Below, piece by piece: positions 58,665 through 64,000 of a stretch of 64,000 nt of DNA (position 1 is its first letter; the number at the start of each line of letters is the position of its first letter). Under the pieces are notes generated by a model. The model was not told the DNA's origin. It saw only the letters and a program-made list of their open reading frames with translations, and did no database searches. This stretch comes from Conchocele bisecta (lineage: Eukaryota; Mollusca; Bivalvia; Lucinida; Thyasiridae): NCBI GenBank assembly GCA_029237695.1, contig CM055272.1:34668791-34732790 (forward strand), written 5' to 3'. The position numbers and the translations under genes were made by a program.

Positions 58665-61600
58665 CTGAAGAAATAGTGCGAACATTGATTAATTGAGTTG
58701 GATCAGTAGCCGATTTCACAAAAATTGCTAAGCATATTCATCTACCTAAGTATACTTTGAGGGAGTAATCATTTATATTTCCCGAAATGCATTATTTCCT
58801 ATAGATCTAACGACTGCATATATTTGATGATTAAAACTATGCAGAATTATTATACTGAATTTATTACATTATCACAGCCAAAATGGCTGTGATAATGTAA
58901 TAAATTCAGTATAATAATAAATAATAAATTTATCCTAAAATTGAAAATTTCTCCCTCAAAGTATACTTTGCTAGGAAAGTATACTTTGCAATGTTGGTGA
59001 AATAGGATACTGGAGCTCTGACGCTTCATTCACAGTTAAACTAATTTTATGAAACATTTCCATATGCAGTACACAAGATGGTATGGTGGTCGCCAAATTG
59101 GACAAGTAGATTTTCCCGGGCACTCTGGTTTCCTCCCACATACAGTTATACAAATGCTTTCATTGGCACAGACCGGTGGTCTGTGCCAATGAAAGCATTT
59201 TTATAACTGTTATCACTACTGTTTCTAATCGCTGCATAAAATTAACAAGGGCATCGTTACCACAAAGCTAATCCCCTCGCTGGCAGCCTTGATAATAAAA
59301 TGAACCCAAGTCCTCAGTGACCTTGACCTTGAATGTTCAGACGTGGGGTGTATGCGAAACAAAGCATCATCCCTAGACACACATTGTGGCCAAAATATTA
59401 TTACAATTGGTGAAGAGGTTAAGGTGTCACTGAGACAACAAAAAAAGCTTTAACGCATTCCGTTAAGTGGTTCACGAGTTATTAAGAATAAAAGATGTTA
59501 CTAAAAGCATGCACGTACGTTCGTACAAATGATATATCCTCTCTTGCATATTGGCGAGGGGATAATACAGTTTATTGCAAAAAAACGGCTTTCACAGTTT
59601 AAAGGTACATGCCCGCTCAGTAGGCACAAAATGTTCTTTATATCAGAGACATTTTCTGGCAAACTAAACATTCATTCACAATTACCCCACATATTGATTG
59701 GTATTATTATACATTTTATATCGGACGTAAATTTCCACACTGATATCAGGGGCGATAACCGTGTCTCCTTAAAATGTTAACGGACATTACTATAGTAGAA
59801 TTATTTTTTTTTTTCAGGTGACGTATTTAATTAACAGTATAAAAAATAAAAAAATATCATGCCTCATTTGCATATGAAAATAGCCAGATACCACCGCGAG
59901 TCACTATCAATAAAATAAATATTACTAAATGATTATATATGTATAGAGGTAACACGTAATATTTAGAACTGGTGGAATAGAGACACAATTATACACATAT
60001 TTAATTCCTATAAAGAACAGTTTGTGGCTACTGAGTGGGCATATACCTTTAGCATCAGAAAATATCCGCGGGCATATACCTTTAGCATCAGAAAATATCC
60101 GCAAATAGTGCAGATCCTGATGAGACGGCTCGTTACGAGCCGGCTCATCTGGCTCTACACTGTTTGTATGATGAAGTGCTTAATATGCAATAAATAGAAC
60201 CTAAAACCCTGTGGTGTTGAAAGGGTTAAATCATCACTGATGTAAGATCCCTTATTTAATGCTACATATCGAGGAAATAATCGTTACCCTTTTCCACATT
60301 CATCGCATATAAACAGATTCTCGGCGGTGTGGACGGACGCCTTATGGTCCTTGAGTTCGTAGGGGTGCCAGTATGACTTGGGGCACTGGTCGCACTTCTG
60401 TGGCCGATCGCCGTCCCCGTGATGTTTCTGCTGGTGAGTTTTCAGGGCCGTCGACGATCCATATAACTTCCCACATTGGTCACAGTGGAACATCAACGGG
60501 ACGGATGTACGCGTTGGATGTATGTGTCCGACCTTCGTGTCTGACCTACGTGGCGGACGTACGTGTCGGACCTTCGTGTCGGAACTACGTTTCCTTGTCT
60601 TCGTCACGGCCGGCACTGTAGTGATGACAAAGGTTAAAGGTGAAATGGTTTAATGAATTAAATTGTGTCGTCTAATGTGGGTTTGCAACATTAGCATTCA
60701 GTCTGTGAAATATCTGGGTGCAGCTTCACTAAAAAAATATGTACGACTAAAATGTTCATAAGTGCAAAATATGATAGTCTGTAAATTTCAACTTAACACT
60801 GTTTTATTGAAAACAATTATTGGATTTACATTTATTGAGCATAGGCTGCATATGCAACCTATGTTCAATAAATGTAAATCCATCAATTGAAATTTCCAGA
60901 CAATTCTAAATTTGCACTTACGAACATTTTAGTTGTACAAAGTTTAGTGAAACGGCCTCCTGTTATAAATCTAACAAATGGTACAGATCTCAATCAGGCC
61001 AAAAAGATTGTGCAGATGCGCAGGCACATCTGTATCACGTGTCACAATATACACAAAATAACATTTTCTTGGTCTGACAGGGAAACAATTATGGGAACCA
61101 TAACAGGGTTCAAGCTAGTCCTGCAACACAGGGAAAAGTTTTTGTAATAGTAATTTCCAATAACCTTCGAAGGGAAGCACATTTAATACACATTGTTTTA
61201 AAGTCACTCTTTTTATTAAATTTGCGACCAGATGGTCTTTATCAAAATAGTGTGAAACTGTATGGGCAGTCCTATGTGACGTCCATATTATAGCAGTAAA
61301 CTGGATGTTATGAGCCGGATGTTATGAGCCGGATGTCACGACGTCGCGCGAGCCTAGGCCATACGTCAAACCGCGAAATCACGATACACAACTTGTGTAT
61401 CATGATCCCGCCCAGGCCCGCACGACGTCAAAACCATCTCATGACAGACGATACCAGAAACACGAATATTTAAAATATTCTCGTTTCCAGAATCGGACCG
61501 CATGTGGTAAACCAGGAGATCGATTGACGCCGCTACCATATCGATGGTCTAGTAACATAAGGTCGTAACTGCTATGCTAAAGCATAGCAGTTACGACCTT

Positions 61601-63727
61601 ATGTTACTAGACCATCGATATGTAGTACAAAAAACACCCCACCTGACACCAGAAACAGGATTGTTTGTTCGTGTTTCTAGTATCTTGTTGAACAGGTTGA
61701 AGATGACACATGCGGTAAACCAGGAGAGGGATTGATATTAGAAACGCTAGTGGGCTGCGCGTCAGATCGCGGGATCATGATACACAAGTTATGTATCATT
61801 ATTCGCACTTTTGACGTATGGCCTAGGCTCGCGTAACGTCATGACGTCCGGCTCATAACATCCGGTTTACATAGGACTGCCAATACAGTGTCACACTATT
61901 TTGATAAAGATCATGTGGTCGAAAATTTAATACCAGATGGCCGCAGCCCGCATGTCGAGCCCGCCGAGGCATTTGATGGTCTCAAGAGTGTATTTATTTG
62001 AAGTTTGATGCCCAATAAGCATACAAGTTTCAAGCAAATCTGACTTATGGTTACAGAGATAGTAGGTATGTGAAAACTAACGCAAATTTTGACAAAAGCT
62101 TTAACGCAAACTTCTAAGTCATTTGACCTTGACATAGGGGCACAGGGGCTGCATGAGTTGGACACAGAATGAATATATGGATGATGAATAATAAGTGTAT
62201 GAAGTTTCAAGTCAGAGATCAGAGATATAAGATATTTAAAAAATTTAACGCAGATTTCGGAACGCAAACTTCTAAGTCATTTGACCTTGGGCACAGGGGC
62301 CACATGAGTGGGATGCAGCATGAATATATGGATCATGACTAATAAGCATATGAAGTTTCATGTCAATGCGACTTAGGACTGCAGAGATATAAGGTATTTA
62401 AAAACTTTAACGCAGATTTCGGAACGCAAACTTCTAAATCATTTGACCTTGACCTTGGGCACAGGGGCCGCATGAGTGGGATACAGCATGAATATATGGA
62501 TCATGACTCATAAGCATATGAAGTTTCAAGTCAAAATGACTGAGGACTGCAGAGATATAAGGTATTTAAAAACTTTAATGCAGATTTCGGACGGACGGAC
62601 GGACGGACGGACGGACGGACGGACATACTAACATTTTGGGTTTATGGGCTATTTGTTCTTTAAAAGATCAAAGGAATAGCCCCTAAACTACAATAGGTTT
62701 AGGGGCTAACGGAATAAATCTATTGTATTCTATTGTCTTAGGCTCCTCCCCCTAGCCCCTAAACCCCCAATGTTAGCCCGGACGGACGGACGGACACCCG
62801 GACGTCGTTGTGATCACTATGTCTCGCTTTCTGCAAGCGGGCTCGACAAAAAGCGTGACTTTAAAACAATGTGTTTTTGTAACAATTTCAGGAAATTTTT
62901 CTTTTTTAATATTTAAAGTGAAAAACTTCTCCCTCAACTCAAAATACGGAGAATTGGCATCATTTAGGGTGACAAATCGTCTTGTAACATGATCGCTACG
63001 TAATAAATGGGCTTCATACCGGCTCCCTGCTCCTGTGTAGCATTGCAATCCTCCAAGTGGCTACCCGTCTGGTTCAGGTCATCTTCTGACAGTAAGGTAG
63101 CTTTGGAAGTGTCTATGTCAACCAGTGTGTCCAGGTTAGCAAAGGTCAGCTTGCTCTCACTATGGTGAAAATAAAATAAGTTATACCATATACAGTAGAA
63201 CAGCTCTAAACTGGGCACCTACACACATTTGTTGATAACCCAAGCAGTCACAGAGATATAGCAATTTGAAAAACTTTAACAAACGTTTTAAAATCATTTG
63301 ACCTTGACATTGGGCTCCTGTGCAGCATGGGTAGGGTATACCATGTATATATGGATGGTGATCAATGTGTATATGAAGTTTCAAGTTGATATCCCCAGCA
63401 GTCACAGAGATATAGCAAATTAAAAAACTTTAAAGCAAAAACTCGGGACGACGGACAAAGCGGTAACTATATGCTCCCATGAAAAATAAAAAAGATTTGG
63501 GGACCATAAAAAGCACAGCAACACCTGACAAACCTACCCATCATCCAAATCAGTAGCAGCATGCGTTACAAGGTGATCCTTTAACATGGCGGAGTCCTGG
63601 AAAACCTCACCACACTCATCACAACCAGATAGTCCCCCCTCGGTCCGGTGGGAAGCTAAATGGCCCTGGAGCGAGGAAAACTGCTTGAACACTTTCTTAC
63701 AGATCGCGCACTTGAACACCTTCTCAC
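54792..63727 (-). CDS. Multi-C2H2 zinc-finger protein, 4 exons in window, 5' end missing, one frameshift
   Basis: Minus-strand exons: 63727-63538, 63159-63020, 60615-60288, 58664-54792. Introns are GT-AG and phases chain exactly: GGT Glu at A/B, GTG at B/C, G-K-G-F within a finger at C/D. About 23 C2H2 fingers are visible: two in exon A, three in exon C counting one completed in D, ten more in the first part of D and eight in the last part. The final one is C2HC-like. Acidic, Ser/Thr-rich spacers separate the finger groups. No KRAB, BTB or SCAN domain is seen in the window. The likely role is nuclear DNA binding (family knowledge); the target is unknown. An apparent one-base loss near 56935 splits exon D into two frames. 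The first exon seen begins with the second and third bases of the Gly in a T-G-E-K-type linker, so further upstream exons are expected. Confidence 0.86.
56932..56940 (-). other. Apparent one-base frameshift in the zinc-finger exon
   Basis: On the minus strand the upstream frame reads ...DEDKLESLEKL and then loses its character. The downstream frame has a TGA at 56939-56937 and is convincing right after it (FRETHPEYESPKW). The change of frame therefore falls in or just after a GAGAG run at about 56934-56938 and equals one missing base. An assembly error, an allele-specific indel or a real lesion all fit. The total joined exon length is one short of a multiple of three, independently showing the same thing. 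Confidence 0.75.
58705..59010. mobile_element. Family C MITE in the zinc-finger gene intron
   Basis: CAGTAGCCGATTTCACAAAA to TTGGTGAAATAGGATACTG with the ACAGCCAAAATGGCTGT centre. It lies 41 bases from exon D. Confidence 0.8.
59152..59203. repeat. Hairpin
   Basis: AATGCTTTCATTGGCACAGA and its exact complement meet at CCGGTGG. Confidence 0.75.
59204..60090. other. Intron stretch, mostly unrecognised
   Basis: 59340-59410 matches the opposite strand of 8690-8765 (GCATCATCCCTAGACACACA), marking another unlettered repeat. A short direct duplication GCATATACCTTTAGCATCAG occurs at 60039 and 60075. Nothing coding is seen. Confidence 0.4.
60097..60232. mobile_element. Family B MITE, part
   Basis: GAGACGGCTCGTTACGAGCC centre, then GTGGTGTTGAAAGGGTTAAA. 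The left TTAA end is not seen. Confidence 0.65.
60288..60615 (-). CDS. Zinc-finger exon C: basic segment and fingers 3-5
   Basis: 328 nt on the minus strand, acceptor catcactacag, donor gtaacg. A basic region with repeated SDTKVRH / SDTKVGH precedes FHCDQCGKLYGSSTALKTHQ (finger 3), QKCDQCPKSYWHPYELKDHK (finger 4) and FICDECGKG, the first half of finger 5. The second half (FPTYKGFQNHLKRH) is at the start of exon D; together they give a perfect C-x2-C-x12-H-x3-H finger, which confirms the splice. Confidence 0.85.
60716..60962. mobile_element. Family A MITE
   Basis: TGCAGCTTCACTAAAAAAAT (worn left end) to AAGTTTAGTGAAACGGCCTC with a GCATATGC centre. Confidence 0.75.
61215..61925. mobile_element. 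~700 bp element with ~200 bp inverted arms and nested palindrome H
   Basis: TCTTTATCAAAATAGTGTGA at the left returns as TCACACTATTTTGATAAAGA at the right. The arms run on through GAGCCGGATGT, GCGAGCCTAGGCCATACGTC and ACACAACTTGTGTATCATGA. Family H (61538-61621) sits between the arms. No coding content. Confidence 0.75.
61538..61621. repeat. Family H perfect palindrome
   Basis: ATATCGATGGTCTAGTAACA and the remainder of the arm mirror each other without mismatch around GCTATGCTAAAGCATAGC. The same palindrome, with one base missing in one arm, is at about 4138-4220. Confidence 0.85.
62020..62640. mobile_element. Pearl-like element: ~160 bp units plus (ACGG)n
   Basis: Units with ACGCAAACTTCTAAGTCATT at 62104, 62262 and 62424 (periods 158 and 162), TTTGACCTTGACCTTGGGCA and ATGAAGTTTCAAGTCA, ending in about eight ACGG/GACG units at 62590-62623. 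A second, shorter copy is at 63210-63450. Confidence 0.75.
62690..62800. repeat. Inverted GGGGCTA repeats and second ACGG tract
   Basis: TTTAGGGGCTAACGG (62698) faces CCCCTAGCCCCTAAACC (62750-62766); GACGGACGGACGGAC follows at 62779-62793. Confidence 0.55.
62850..63018. repeat. Family Z repeat reaching the exon B donor
   Basis: AACTCAAAATACGGAGAATT, GACAAATCGTCTTGTAACAT and TAATAAATGGGCTTCATA are shared with 36970-37060. The shared text stops at the exon B donor. Confidence 0.6.
63020..63159 (-). CDS. Zinc-finger exon B: acidic linker
   Basis: 140 nt on the minus strand, acceptor tttcaccatag, donor gtatga. Reads ESKLTFANLDTLVDIDTSKA, then TLLSEDDLNQTGSHLEDCN, with no finger. Phase fits both neighbours (GG+T and G+TG), which is the main support for it being a real exon. 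The intronic side of the donor (gtATGAAGCCC) is the end of a repeat also found at 36956-37060. Confidence 0.72.
63210..63470. mobile_element. Pearl-like element, short copy
   Basis: GTCACAGAGATATAGCAA occurs at 63247 and 63401 (period 154) with CATTTGACCTTGACATTGGG and ATATGAAGTTTCAAGTTG, then CGGGACGACGGAC. Confidence 0.65.
63538..63727 (-). CDS. Zinc-finger exon A: two C2H2 fingers
   Basis: 190 nt on the minus strand, acceptor aactttcag at 63728-63736, donor gtaggt. Reads GEKVFKCAICKKVFKQFSSL with H-L-A-S-H, then GCDECGEVFQDSAMLKDHLV with T-H. Both are C-x2-C-x12-H-x3-H. It ends ATDLDDG with the last Gly codon shared with exon B. The G-E-K at the start is the usual inter-finger linker, so another finger probably ends the preceding exon outside the window. 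Confidence 0.85.
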
Positions 63728-63763
63728 CTGAAAGTTTATAATATACACTACAAAATGTGTGAC

Positions 63764-63945
63764 ATATGAAATTCATATGTTTTTCATATGAGCCGATATG
63801 CAATTGATATGCAATTGATACGCAAAATCTTCATATGCATTTCATATGCAAATATGCATTTCATATGCAACTCATATGTTTTTCATATGTTTTCATATGT
63901 TTTACATATGAATATCATCAAATTTGTTCATATGAATTGCATATG
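63764..63945. repeat. CATATG-rich tract
   Basis: About 15 CATATG or near-CATATG hexamers in 180 bases, as TTTTCATATG, GCATTTCATATGCA and GCAATTGATATGCA variants, in the zinc-finger gene's most 5' visible intron. Confidence 0.75.
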
Positions 63946-64000
63946 TGGCACATTTTGCTGTGTAGAGGATCTTACATGTGTGATGATTTAATATACAGTG

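Overview
The window is intron-rich, AT-rich animal DNA, about 8% of it coding. It is crowded with short palindromic non-autonomous transposons (MITEs), tRNA-derived SINEs and tandem-repeat elements that pair ~160 bp units with (ACGG)n/(GTCC)n tracts. That repeat style, together with a kyphoscoliosis-peptidase-like (KY/hillarin-like) gene, points to a mollusc and most likely a bivalve. This assignment is inference; no species call is possible from the sequence alone. No rRNA, true tRNA, CRISPR or bacterial-type gene was seen.

Two protein-coding genes are supported, arranged tail to tail. (1) Plus strand, 2782-45912: the 3' part of a KY/hillarin-like gene. Eleven exons were joined by hand. Every junction has GT-AG ends and all phases agree, giving one frame of 1164 codons plus stop. 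The protein has two tandem modules, each a transglutaminase-like domain followed by KY-type beta-sandwich repeats (two in module 1, about four in module 2). Both modules keep the His and Asp of the catalytic triad but seem to lack the Cys nucleophile. The first exons and start codon lie upstream of base 1. (2) Minus strand, 63727-54792: the 3' part of a large C2H2 zinc-finger gene. Four exons carry about 23 fingers, and one finger is split by an intron. The last exon carries an apparent one-base frameshift near 56935. Its 5' end lies beyond base 64000.

Layout: 1-2780 repeats; 2782-45912 the KY-like gene with introns of 1.1 to 16.5 kb filled with repeats; 45913-54791 intergenic MITEs; 54792-63727 the zinc-finger gene; 63728-64000 intron with a CATATG-rich tract. 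For cross-reference the repeat families are lettered A to Z here, and these are my own labels. The largest mobile unit is a ~5.8 kb element (28859-34685) with long inverted termini made of tandem units, flanked by a repeated TGGCGT. It carries a decayed reading frame and nested younger insertions.

The most interesting pattern is how often MITE ends sit directly against splice sites. This holds for the acceptors of KY exons 2, 5 and 9, the donor of KY exon 10 and the donor of zinc-finger exon B. In these places transposon DNA seems to supply branch-point or splice-site sequence.
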